DNA of 64,000 bases. Source: Blasia pusilla (lineage: Eukaryota > Marchantiophyta > Marchantiopsida > Blasiales). The notes beneath the pieces were generated by a model. That model worked only from the letters and a program-made list of their open reading frames with translations, was not told where the DNA came from and ran no database searches. Shown here piece after piece: positions 10,800 to 23,370 of this stretch; the first letter of the stretch is position 1; every line of letters begins with the position of its first letter. The position numbers and the translations under genes are program-made. Location of the stretch: contig CM114275.1 of the NCBI GenBank assembly GCA_050084515.1, forward strand, positions 16,368,001-16,432,000. Direction: 5' to 3'.

Positions 10800-11470
10800 G
10801 CCATCCCAGCCTCACACCCGGCGTCTTGGTGGTGGAACTCTACCTTTTCCATAAGAAACTCCACTAACCCCTCGGGCTACTCTAGCTCCTCGTCCCCCAA
10901 TAGGACCACCTGATGCACGACTTCTAGGCCCATCCGGACTGGCAACTTGCTCGGGTGCCCTCTCTCGCCCTTGGGTCCGGATGTAACTTACAATGTAAAC
11001 TGAAATACCTGGCGTGTGTATGACCGAACCTCTGACAATAGTCACACTAATAACCTCCTGGTGCAGAACCATCTCCTCCTCTAGGCTGAGGCACGCAACC
11101 ATGACCCTGATGAGTGCAATCGCGATGGTGATGGGCTCAACCACTTGCCCAACAAATAATCACAAGCGGCTATTGCAGAGCCGCATATGAAGGCCCAGGT
11201 CTGTGTAGCACGGCCTCCCGATATCCTCCCTGAGCTCGTGGTGCCACAGACCTATCTCACAATCCACGTTGTTGCATTGGTTGTGTAGGAAATCGTGACT
11301 GCTCTCGCCCAGAACCCATGGTGGCTACGCTCTCCTCCGCCATATTGCGCTCAATGTTCTCGGAGGTCCTAAGAACATCTCTCAATGTAGGGGAGATGTC
11401 GTGCGTCTTCTCTCCTTGAACGTTAATCTTGTTGTTGCGGAAGCGTGCGTTCAGTAGGTCATGCTCTAAA
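10800..11470 (-). pseudogene. gag C-terminal part (copy B)
   Basis: Minus-strand frames match copy A gag, including a CCHC-like knuckle near 10990-11050 (CQRFGHTHARY, last Cys lost) and the SPTLRDVLRTSENIERNMAEE block near 11330-11400 (copy A: SPTLTNVFALSEKIELNMVKE). Several frameshifts and stops are present. Confidence 0.65.
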
Positions 11471-12620
11471 CGCTGATATGCATCCAAACACGCACTCTGG
11501 TTAGTCGGGTCTTGGATCAATCAGTGGGTTAACTTTCCAAGTTCTCTTCTCGATCTCTCATCAAGCTCAACCTTCCTAGTTTCGCTGTTTACAACACGGG
11601 CAAGTCTCAAAAGACTTGGGACAGACTTTATGGTCGGTTTAGGAACCTCAAACGACATTTCGCGCCTGGCGGTTTCAATTGTCCAATGGACATCCAATGA
11701 GTCCCTAATCGAGACTTGCACAAAGTGAATCTTGGGTTGGAATCCAAGTGTGGCGTACAAAGTCCCTCCATTGGATTAGGTTTGGGTTTTGAGTTTCAGC
11801 GCCAAACTCCCGTTCCATCCCGTGCCTCTGAGTCGCTGTTTGGTGCTCAAAGTGGGGATTCGTGTTCCAAGACATCTTGGAGAGACTCCTCCCTTTCTAG
11901 TAATTATGGGGATCTCGAGGGTTCCCTACATTTAGGGAAAGACCCCCGGGCCTCTCCAATTGGCCCTCAACCCGATTTCTCTCACATTCGATTTCGGTCA
12001 ATATCTCAATTTGTACTTATATGTTTGCTGAGATCTTTGCTGCGTTGGAAGCAACTCAAGATAAGCTTTCTAATGCGCCCTTTCTTGTCCTAAACTCATT
12101 TTGGGAATTAACGTTATGGTCCAAAATACGATCAAATTCCCTAAACGCTAGTCGTGTTCCAAAACTGGTTCTCACCTCTTTGGCAACCAACCTTCCGAGA
12201 CTCAACTCATCTCAAGTCTTGGCTCGCGTTTGGTCTAGGTTTCCTGGTCGCAACCACTAACGTATGAAACGCATAACTCTGTTTTGCGTTTTGTCTCTTG
12301 GACTTTTCCAAGAGACCTTTCCAAAATACAATCAAATTCCCTAAACGCTAGACGTGTTCCAAAATTGGTTCTCACCTCTTTGGCAACCAACCTTCCGAGA
12401 CTCAACTCATCTCAAGTCTTGGCTCGCGTTTGGTCTAGGTTTCCTGGTCGCAACCACTCACGCATGAAACGCACAACTCTGTTCTGCGTTTTGTCTCTTG
12501 GACTTTTCCAAGAGACCTTTCCAAACGCCTCTCCAAAGCGCAAGCATCGCAGCGTGAGTCCACTTGAGTTCTGATGTTTTGCTTGGTGCATATTCGGTGT
12601 TGTTTGGTTATGAGGGTCGC
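11410..12620. repeat. insertion splitting gag of copy B, with 200-bp tandem repeat
   Basis: About 1.2 kb with no match to copy A interrupts the gag frame between the motif RVREGVLL (12630-12700) and the SPTL block (11400). Inside are two direct 200-bp units, 12121-12320 and 12321-12520, that differ at only a few positions. A partial third unit start follows at 12521. No coding content is recognised. Origin is unknown; a satellite-bearing or solo-LTR insertion is possible. Confidence 0.65.
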
Positions 12621-12629
12621 GATAGGAGA

Positions 12630-13356
12630 TGTTCATAAGAAGCACCCCCTCACGCACCCGTATCCTCACGGTTCGATCCAGCATCGCGTACCATGACTGG
12701 ATAGCCTGAGCCTTTGTCACCGCCTAAGTGACGTTGATCAACCAGCGCAAGCGAGTGTAAGCCACAAGCAAACTCTCACCCAGGCGCCTCTGGAAGTTGT
12801 GGATGCTCCGCAACTTCTCCGTCCGTACCCCATGGTAGCTTGCCCGCAACTCAGCAAAGAACTCAACCAAGGGGTTGAATCTCGGATGCACCCGAGTGGA
12901 CAGTGCAAGTGCTCTAGTGCAAGTCATCCCTTCTAAAACATCACTTGTGCTAGAGGAAGTAGCCTATCGTGAATCCTCCTCCTTATCTAAGAACGGCTCC
13001 GTCCACGACACATAGTGTGGGTCATAGTAGAGTCGCCATGCCTCAATCTCTTGGGGATATATGTCGGAGAACTCATGGTAATTGTCCATGGGTTCCCCCT
13101 CTAGGTGCTGGAACATTTCTTTCCATGCTGTTAACGAGTTGAACTCTCTGGAGTTCCTAGCCCAGTGTGAGTCACACCGACTCCTAAACTCTGCAATGAA
13201 GTCGTGCAACTCTATCGTGCCTACAACACCCGAAAACCTACGCGGTCCTCTACCCCGTTCGTCCATCTCGTACGCCCAATTGCTAGGACCACTCAGTGTG
13301 TGCTCCGAATCACTAACACGCTCCTCTACACTCTCCCCTTTGTCTGAAGATGACAC
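12630..13356 (-). pseudogene. gag N-terminal part (copy B)
   Basis: 13356-12964 matches copy A gag residues near its N-terminus: RGPRRFSGVVGTIELHDF, AWKEMFQHLEGEPMDNYHEF and EIEAWRLYY correspond to blocks in copy A at 51820-51540. 12927-12724 and 12720-12630 continue the match (VEFFAELRASYHGVRTEKLRS; AQAIQSWYAMLDR). Frames are broken at several points. Confidence 0.72.
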
Positions 13357-13480
13357 AGAAGGAGATTGAGGTGGTCTCTCACGTGGACATCCTTGAAACC
13401 TTGCACCACTCTAGGTAAACCCTCTAGAGCTACTCTCACGTCCACCACCTCGCCTCTCAAAGTCCTGAAAGGCTGCTATG

Positions 13481-16400
13481 ATGGCCCTCATGCCCCTCTC
13501 TTGCGATCACTCTCAACCTCATGCGTAATCACTCAATCTAACATGTGGCACTCAATCTCCACTCTCTCAATGAGACGTGTGTTGTGCAGCAACCTGCGGC
13601 ATGTTGTGGCAATCGGCTATCGTCCTATCATCTCATTGACATGACATATCCTCAACTCTTGACATCTTACACAAGTCTATGTCCCCTACATCCATACATC
13701 AATGATGCTCTCAATATTTGCAAGAAACCAAATATCCCCAAATAACTACCCGATACCCGGAATTCCCTCACACGTGCAGGGTAAATGGAACATAATGGGT
13801 AAACTAAAAAAATGTTGATGTCACTCCTCGGAAATTACAAATCTTAACCCCAACTTGGTCACGAAGATAACTCTAATCAGCAAGTCGTACTCCTCTCATA
13901 CTGCCGCTGCTCAAACCTCCTCAATATGCGATACGGATCTAGCGGTACGGTGCGGCACTGGCGGCGTTGAACGGCTACAGAATGGTACGACACTCGATAA
14001 TGGGATGCGGCACTCCTCGACATACCCTCCTCAATCAGAAATACACACACTTTGCTCGTCGATGAAGGAGCGGGTGTGCAATCAAGACGGTACGGTGCGG
14101 CCACGAGCGGCACGACGCGACAATGGGTGGCGCTTTGCGGCTAAGGGCGTCACGATATGGCACTCAATCATCGTCGAGAGGCTACCAATCACAACAAGCA
14201 AAATGAAATAAAATCTCAAACACCATAATCCGAGGTCACTGGCCATGAATGATTGATGACAAAACTGCGATGAGAGTGGCGGCCACAACAAAGTACGTGG
14301 TGGCGGCTTAAGTCAAAGAATCAACAGTGGTCGTGGAAGACCGTCCATTCTGGTAATGGCGGCAATGGCAACGCACGGCAGACAACGGCCGAACGCGGCT
14401 CTGAGCAGCGCTAGGCAACGGCGGCGGCCGACGGTGATGGTGGGCCATTGACTATGATAGTTGACGGTGGATCGTGAATGGTGACGGTGACTATGACGGC
14501 AACGGCCGCCGCCGTCGGGGCGGCTGGTTTAGGGTTTGAACAATTTTACCCTAAAAATTGCCTAGCAATGGTAGTTTTGCAAGATTGACCATTTATTTTT
14601 TCTTGAAGCTCCAAATTATGCATTGTCTATTGCACACTGTGCACAACTTCACGATCTACGACAGCGTCAAAAAATATTTTGAATCGGATCTTCCAATAAA
14701 AAATGACGGGGACTGTCGTAAATTCCAATGTCTCTTCTCCTACATAAATTTCAGGAGCTCTTCTGCGCTGATTTCTTCCGATGAAAATTGAAAACCTATA
14801 GAAAAAAATTCAAAGAGCTACATGGTGCTCTCGAGAGCATCGGCATAGAGCAACCCGCTCCCATACTCAATCTATACTGAATTTTGGGCAACGCTTAAGT
14901 GCGCCACTCTCCCGAACAAAAAATCAGCAAGAAATAACATGAAACGAATGGCTTCTGCTCCCATGAGCACTCTTATGAGCAATGAAGCGGGGAGCATGGT
15001 CCCCCAACCTATAGCAAAGAGCAAACACCAGCAAGCTCCTCCGTTCTAGCTCTAAAATCCTCATTCTCTTATTCTCTCTTTGTAAAATATGATCAAATCT
15101 CTCTTACAACACCATAGTTCTCACATGTGTGCACTCTCACATATCTCTCTCAATGTCAAACCAAACCTACTCTCATAATGAGAGGCTTGGGTTGCACTCA
15201 CAAAGCAAGGGGGACCATAGCTTTGCCGCCTCATGCCAAGAGGTTCAACAAAGAGAGAATGAACTTTCAAGCTCTCTCTCCTTGAGGTGTACCCTCCCTC
15301 TCCCAAGCTCTCTCCATGGTAACTTATGCTCCCAAGTCACCTCCTTGGCTCTTGACCTGATGTAGGAGATCAAGGGCCACTTCACAAAATAGAAATTCAA
15401 CCATATACTCAAAAGGGTACTTACCTAAAATAGCGAGTTTCTCAATATGGCTCCAAATGAGCCGAAACGAAGGGGAAACCTGCTCTATCAGGTTTCCGGG
15501 GCCTCAGCAGGTCATCCTCGACCTCCCAAGCCAGTCCTCCACTACTTGCGAAGGCGCTCTACTAGATCTCATTGATATATCCTAAAATACATGACATACT
15601 TCACACGGAGAGATATCCGGAATCCACACAGTAAGCTTTGGCTCTAACATACGGAGTAGCCCACTATGTAATACGCTGTTCCATGTAATACAAGATGCCA
15701 AAAGGTTTGGAGGAATGGGACAGGGGAGGAATATCTTTGAATTGGAGACTCACATGATGATAGCGGATATACACAGTAGGAGCAAGCTTTGATAAAATAT
15801 GCAGGAGCCTAAGGAGGAGTATAAGTTATCAAAGAGAGAGGCTCGAGGTACTATAGAGATATTGGGTCATCAAAAAGTGCGCAATGGTAGTGTTCATAGG
15901 CAAAGACGATAAATAGAGAGCGGACATTTGAGAGATTTGAAAGAGATGATTTTAACACATTTTAACATATTTTAACACGACTATTACAACATAATTGTAA
16001 TTTCAAAGCTCTGTCTACGAAGTGCTTCGCTCTATTTTAAAAAATGAGCGGCAATAGATTTATGGTAGGTTTGTTGCGGTATCAGAAAATTTAATTTTCT
16101 ACCCAGTTAAAAAAGTTGGTTTTTAGATTCCACAATTTTTTCTGGTATTTCTTTTATAATTTTTTTGGTTAATTTCCGTTTTTTAAAATTTTCCCACAAT
16201 TCATAGCTGATCACTTGGAAGACCGTTCGTTTAATTTCGGGCAAGTTAAACAACCAATCGGAAAAAAAAATCTGGTCTCCTTTGCACTTCATTCAAGGGT
16301 TGAAAGCACATTATTCATTTCCATTCCCTCTATAGTCTACATTCCATCTCTCTTTGTCCTAAGTTCTGACTCCTAACTTATTAAACCCCCAAGTTTTCAA

Positions 16401-16945
16401 CATATCCTTGGTAGGATTTGAACCTGGCCAAGCCTCCCACCATTTGGGAGCCAAGGATGCTTCCCCTTCATAATAGATTGAAGCCTTTTAGAAGTTGCTT
16501 CAATATATTATAAAAGGGATCCCTATCCCCAACCTACCACCCACCTTATACATCCACAATTGGTACTCCTTGAGATGTATCTAAGTCTACAAGAACCTTT
16601 GCTGGAATTTCTGTGTGAGAAACATACCTCTCAAGATTTGGCAAACACATATCTAATGTGTGTTGAATTTTTCCAAACAACTACAGAATCAACCAACAAA
16701 GCTTCATAATATACTATTTTCCCTTCTAAAGCAATTCTAAGCATGTGGATGTTGTTCTTACAATTGCATGTTCTGCACAGAGAAGGCCTTCTTACAAATA
16801 GTAATACTCACATGTTTTACCCTATCAATATTGGCTAAAAGGAGCAAGTTAGAGAACTTACATTGCAAGGAAGGGCTCCAACTTACCATGGCCCAAAAAT
16901 ACTTGAAGTTCCAATCTTTCCACTCTGAGCCATGAGCTTAAAAGA
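13481..16945. other. gene-free stretch
   Basis: I see no supported gene. The upstream LTR of copy B should lie here but could not be delimited. A GC-rich segment with repeated GGC/GGT/CGG triplets occupies about 14340-14530. A CT-rich stretch lies at 15060-15350. Near 16400-16455 the minus strand carries a tRNA-like B-box (GGTTCAAATCC), discussed as a finding. Confidence 0.35.
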
Positions 16946-18620
16946 CTAAAACTCTTGTTTTGCATCTCCCACACTCACTAAGGCAGGTTGCAAGTGACCT
17001 TTGAAGGGAAAATCCCTACCAAAATATGCACAAAGGTTGTCCAATTCCTTACAACCCCAATTGTTCAACACCACTTTCCTTGAAGGCATATGTAGAGGAT
17101 TCATTATCCTCATTGTAGTGATCAAACCGTTATCCTTGAAAGGATCTTGTAAAACTCCACAAACACTCTCAAATTTTTTGTTCTGAAACAACAAGGCTGC
17201 CTCTAGATCCTTTCCCGTCCGATCCCTCTCCATTTCAATGCTATGGAACTTTTGTCCCTTAATCTCACAATGTAGACATTTTAAATACCCACCAGAAGAA
17301 CCAAAGTTAGGTAAAATATGATACCTTGTTTCTTAAGAGAAAGTAGAAGCATTTAGATCAAGATTCTCCATCACAAAGTTCATTGTTATAGAAGCTATTT
17401 CAGAAGTCACAATGCTACCAATTATACCAACATCTACAAACTTGTATGGAAATACCTAACTCAAGTTAGCAAGAAGAAACAAGATGTTTGCCAAAAAGTA
17501 CAGTTTTTGTATTGATTGATAGCATTGCCGTCATTTTCAGAAGGGGAGATATTTCTGAAATATGTGAGGACCAATTCCAAGGAGTTGCACAAAGTAGTGA
17601 CGGCTTGCCAACGTGACAACCAACGGATTTTATGATACCTTTTCATAATTCAATTTCTCTTGCAAGGTTGCAAGGCCACATTTCCTCTTGGAAGACCTTC
17701 TAAAGTATCTAGCTAATGCATTTAAGATCGAATCTATTTATGTAGAAATCTCTTTACAACCAACACCTTTGGCTGTTGATAAAGCAATCAGGTTCGTTCT
17801 ATGTGTGACACAATGTACAGACAACATAAAGGGATTTACTTTCTCCTTTAGTTGAGATGCTACTCCATTTTGACTCTCTATCATAATCAAGGCTCCATAA
17901 GATCCAAAGGCCACCATTTTTAACCCCTCTAGTCCTGAATCCTTTATAAACTCCAACAGATTGTTAGTGATTGCATTTGCACATTTCTCAAGACAATGTA
18001 GCAACCTTATAAACAAAATCTCTACTTGGCCCTCATGTAAGTAGGTCGCAAACACAACAAGATGTTAGGTAATAGATATACCTGTGAACTCATATATCAA
18101 TCATGATCCCAAAGAAAGGTGACTATTGCACTCTAGAAAGGTTCCTTTTAAGAAGAACCTGACTAATATAAAAACGTATGTCGGAATTTTTTTTTCATCT
18201 TTGTACAAATCTCGGGTAGTAGGCGCATTCATAGAAAGAAATAACTTACACAAATTTGAGCATTTTGCAAATGGCAAGGCTTCCTTACCAATGAAATATG
18301 CGCATTTGAACAAAGTCAAATGAGCAAGATCACATGTTTGATTTGGAGTAGCTATAGCCTTGGCCATTGATCTATTTCCTATATTCCCAACTCATGCAAG
18401 CTTCATGTGCTTGTTTGATTTACTGTGATCTGTGACGGCAAAACCCTTGCAATTTATGACATGACACCTTCCCTAGCAAAACAACTTTTTCCCTTCCCAT
18501 ATCTACAGACTTTGCAAAAAGTTCAACCAATTTCTGCATGGAATTCTATCCAATTGAATGTGCTTCATCATACGTCCTTCTAAGCCAATCGACTCTTTTC
18601 AATTGGACTTACGGAAGGAG
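16946..18620 (-). pseudogene. hAT-like transposase remnant
   Basis: Minus-strand pieces read in order from high to low coordinates. An N-terminal part (about 18600-18101) includes HLTLFKCAYFIGKEALPF. A central part (18055-17738) includes the catalytic-core-like stretch GSYGALIMIESQNGVASQL followed by VHCVTHRTNLIAL. The piece KRYHKIRWLSRWQAV lies at 17646-17590, and a C-terminal part at 17233-16946. The GxDGAxVMxGxxNGVA and HCxxHRxNL pattern is typical of zinc-finger hAT-type (DUF4371/ZNF862-like) transposases. Many stops and frameshifts are present. Terminal inverted repeats were not found. The family call is by motif recognition only. Confidence 0.65.
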
Positions 18621-19636
<1,016 letters not shown>

Positions 19637-20379
19637 CTGTGTGTGTGAGCAGATTGGGAAGTGGGAGCCCCGACCAACTACCCTCCGCACTACCTTTTGA
19701 GGCCACACACTGGCATTCAGTGCCGCCTAGCATTGATAGCCAAAGGACCAGCCTGAGCTCCCAAGTCTCATGAATCCCAAATTGAAAACCTACCAGCCAT
19801 GAAGCTACCTTCTAGCAGAAACAAAGAATCTCGTGGGGGGTGGGGGAGCGCAACATGCGCTTGCGCTCAGAGGCACGACCTCCTGCATGACACCACAGCC
19901 CCAAGCCCGTCAAAGAAGAACCGTGAGCAAGATTGAGAAACCGCAAGAGACAACGAGCGGAGCAAAACATGCTTGAGCAGCCTGTGCAGAGTGACGAAAA
20001 GAAAGGGCGAGGGCAGAGCGTTCAGGCCTAAGCGGCCTATGCAGATTCAACGCGGAGCGCCTAGGGCGCGAGGGCGCACGCGAGTGTGCAAGGGCAAGAC
20101 GTCGAGAGGGAGGGTGAGGCGTCGAGGCCCCGAGAGGGAGCGCATAGGCCTGAGCGCCTATGCAAAATAAGCGAGGGGGACGGAGATTGGACCGTCCGAT
20201 CTACGTCCCATGATCTAACGGTTGTGGCACGACTCTAAGATCGGACCATCCGATCTTAAAGTCCTAAATCTGACGGTGTTGATGCACCTATGATCCTACA
20301 TCAACAGATTCGTCTCACCTAGATTTGACGCTCTAGATTGAAACAATCGGATGATGGAAAATTGGCAGGCCAAAATTCT

Positions 20380-21000
20380 TTTATTTTCCAGTTTTCATTT
20401 ATCCTTTTCTTTCCTTCACTTATTTTCATTTTCTTTCACTCAATAATTTTTTTAGAAAAAATTCTTATAAATTTTTCTTCCCTTCTATTATCCCCCTCTT
20501 AAAATGTTTTCTTTGAAAAATTTTCCCAATTTTTTCCCCTTCCCATCCTATTTTTTTCTCCACTTTTTCCCTCCCTTCCCATTTTAGTTTTACTCTACTA
20601 CGTCATAAGTTCTTTCATATTTCTCTTTAATTTTTTCTTCTCAATTCCCCGTCTTTTTTTTAGGTTCAAAAGATTTTGATATACATTTTTCCTTTCTTTT
20701 CCCTTCTCTCACTCTACTTTTCATTCTTCTCCACTTTCTCCCTTCCTTTCCATTTTAGTGCCAAATTGTCATCTACTACATCATACCTTCTATCTTATTT
20801 CTCTTCAATATTATCTTCTCAATTCCCCATATTTTTGTTCAGTTTTAAATATTTTTCTCCACTCCTTTTCCTTTGTCTTACTTTTTCCTTTCTTTTCCTC
20901 CAAGGGGAATTTTGAAGTTCGTTTCTAATTTCTTTCACTCTATGTATTTTTTCATCTTAATTTATTTCTCCACTTTCTTACCATTTTTCTCGTCGCGTGT
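20380..21000. repeat. pyrimidine-rich tract
   Basis: About 600 bases in which the plus strand is overwhelmingly T and C (recurrent TTTTC, CTTTC and CCATTTT units). An internal partial duplication is visible: the block CCATTTTAGTxxxx...CTACTACxTCATA occurs near 20578 and again near 20750. No coding function is apparent. It lies just upstream of the Helitron. Confidence 0.75.
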
Positions 21001-21234
21001 CTAGCATATATTTCTGGATGTTGGGATGGAGCATCGTGCACTTTGTGATATTACAAATTTATCTCAAAGATTGCAAAATGGAGAAGTACCTCCTGCTCCA
21101 CTTTGTCTAATATCCCCAACGTACGGTGCCCAAGTTCCTCCAATCTCTTTCTATTGTTGTGCTTTTGTGAGGGTGTTTAAATGCATTTTCTTCCATATAA
21201 TCTAACAATATGTTGGCCTTATTGTATGTGTAGA

Positions 21235-21660
21235 CTTCCTCTCCCAGAAAATCATGTAGATTTACGGGATTATCAAAAGATACTTCGTCCCGCGGCCCAA
21301 AACAGAAATCGAGCAATTCATGCTCAAAAGTTAGGAGATCGAAGAAAACGACAACCACCCCCTTTTTCTCATTGAATCATCTCCCACGTAAGTTTTTCTT
21401 TGGCCCATAATTTGCAATTTTGATTCTAATCCTTTTGATCCTGTTTTAGCCTACTCATTCAAATTCTTTGTGTTCATTTCTAACATTTTTGCATGCAATC
21501 TGGTTGCACAGACTCATTGTTCCATCAAATCCAACTTCTTTTCGTGACTTCCAAAAGGTGTTACGTGGGGAGGCCCAAAAACAAAAACGACTTCTTTGTG
21601 CCAAGATTTTAGTAATGAAAAACCAAAAAAAAAATGCAATCTAACAAAGAGATTACAAAA
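21235..21660 (+). pseudogene. duplicated exon pair at the Helitron 5' end
   Basis: Two segments, about 21233-21350 and 21510-21630, encode related peptides: LPLPENHVDLRDYQKILR and IVPSNPTSFRDFQKVLR, followed by A-Q-rich basic tails. Each is preceded by an AG that could be a splice acceptor (GTGTAG and GCACAG). They look like a duplicated exon of the Helitron's first protein. Function is unknown. Confidence 0.45.
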
Positions 21661-21866
21661 GAAGAAGGGAAGTAAAAGGAGGAAGCCGTCAAAACCTCTA
21701 TGATGATCGAACTACTAGGCAAGACCTAATTTCTAGGTGAGGTAGTTCTAGGCATGGTATGTAGTTCTCACGTTTCCTATATCACACATACCATGCATTA
21801 TCCAACGAAAATTTGATGATTGTATTCTAACTTTTTGTTTGTAGGCCCAGGACCCATGAGGGGATT

Positions 21867-22079
21867 ATGGACATTCCCAATGTAATATGTAACATTCCTA
21901 TTATGGAGGATATCTATGTACCTCAAGATGGACAATCTATGAATAATTCTACGACCATTGTGGAGGACATATCCATTGAAGAAGATGGTCAACCTATAAA
22001 TGATGATACAACAATGGTGGAGGAGATATCTATTCAACAAGATGACGAGGTTATCAACAATTTTTCCACACACATTTGA
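21867..22079 (+). CDS. short acidic ORF with three 19-residue repeats
   Basis: A 70-residue frame in which a 57-bp unit is repeated three times in phase (21900-22070). The units are IMEDIYVPQDGQSMNNSTT, IVEDISIEEDGQPINDDTT and MVEEISIQQDDEVINNFST. It lies between the duplicated exons and the Helitron N-terminal domain and is probably part of the same protein. No known family recognised. The start ATG is simply the first in frame; true extent may be larger through splicing. Confidence 0.45.
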   Translation: MDIPNVICNIPIMEDIYVPQDGQSMNNSTTIVEDISIEEDGQPINDDTTMVEEISIQQDDEVINNFSTHI

Positions 22080-22539
22080 GGTATCTACTCATGTATCACC
22101 TAGAGATATCGAGCAAGTATCTTTTGCATATCATGGATTACATCTCCCAACGTAGATTCCTCAATCACCAAATCATAATGTTGGATGAGTTTCAAGAGTT
22201 AACACGTCACGCAATGTTGCACGAATTCAAAACTTCCAAGAGAGCGATATAATGAAGTTAAGACTACGAGCAAGTATCAACCAAGTAACTTGGCGTCATA
22301 CTATCGATTCTATGACAGAAACATGCCCTTCATGCTATGCCTTACATTGGAAGTGTGAAAAGGTAAAGAGTACAAGGTATCGAAACTCGCCTTTTGGAAT
22401 ATGTTGTAATCATGGAAAAGTACAGCTCCCTTTCTTAAGGTATTGTCCTCAATTCTAGAAATTGTTGATTTATGGTGTTGGAGCTCAAGTCTTCATTTTC
22501 TTTCACACACTCGAGCTTGTAATTGTGTTCTTCAGTTAG

Positions 22540-23090
22540 CATCTACTAGAGCTCAAGCCAAGGAGCAAGTTGCTAGCACCGGACACGTTCGTATTCACGG
22601 TGGAATTTATCACAGCATCGGCCCATTGTATCCCGATAAGGAGAGTAATCCCCAATTTGCTCAACTATACATCTACGATATTGAAAATGAATTGGAAAAT
22701 CGAGGAAGAGTTATGTCTAATGATCTCCGACCAGAGATGTTAAGAGGGTTGCAAGATATGTTACATGAACATAATCCCTACGTGAGGATGTTTCAACACA
22801 TTGCAAATGAAGCAAGTGGATCTAATCTTCGTATCATTCTAATTGCCCATGATCGAGGAATGGATTCCAAACGTTATAGCTTGCCAACTGCATTGGAGGT
22901 TGCGGCAATCTTACCTGGTGATGGCAGTGAACATGTTAACACATATGATATTATTGTCCAATTACATGGTGGAGGAGTTCGTCGTATTTCAGATCTGAAG
23001 GAATCATATGTTCCATTGCATTTTGTTCTATTATTTGTCTATGGGCGAAGCAGGATAGCATCCAAAAATAGTTCTTGGGAGATTTGAGGA
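22540..23090 (+). pseudogene. Helitron N-terminal (Helitron-like) domain
   Basis: The frame contains VRIHGGIYHSIGPLYPDKE, FAQLYIYDIENELENR and the RPEMLRGLQDMLHEHNPYVRMF block. These are hallmarks of the Helitron helicase-like N-terminal domain, followed by LPTALEVAAILPGDG. It ends in a stop at 23085-23087, after which the frame changes. Role in the family: probably assists Rep function. Broken here. Confidence 0.75.
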
Positions 23091-23370
23091 AATCACGACT
23101 GCCAATATTCCTACTACATTGGATGGAGACATGGAAGGATCTCATGACTGTATTGAGGAAGAAATAATTGATGATGAGATTCTTCATGAAGGAAGGAGAA
23201 AACGAGTTACAACGCTACAATTTGCCTCTTTTCGACTTCAAACCCATGTTGGTGCCGATGACGATAATCGTTTGCTTCGATTTGGTCGTCTTACTTAAGA
23301 GTACATTGTTGATTTTTATGCTATTGTAGAGAGACATCGACTTTTTTGGGTTTGATTAAATCAAAAGGAG

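Larger units (their letters stand above)
8430..13480 (-). mobile_element. Ty3/gypsy element copy B, decayed, with methyltransferase
   Basis: Fragments in several minus-strand frames match the better-preserved copy A in the same order: gag (13356 to about 12630, then 11470 to 10900), protease (10048-9654) and the DNA methyltransferase (9395-8430). Reverse transcriptase, integrase and PHD finger are absent, so the element is truncated downstream of the methyltransferase. Gag is split by about 1.2 kb of unrelated DNA. I could not identify LTRs or target duplications. All reading frames are broken, so it cannot make functional protein. Confidence 0.8.

Noticed and set aside
10812-11144. 110-codon Arg/Gly-rich frame
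   Set aside because: It overlaps the gag nucleocapsid region of copy B in another frame and is explained by it.
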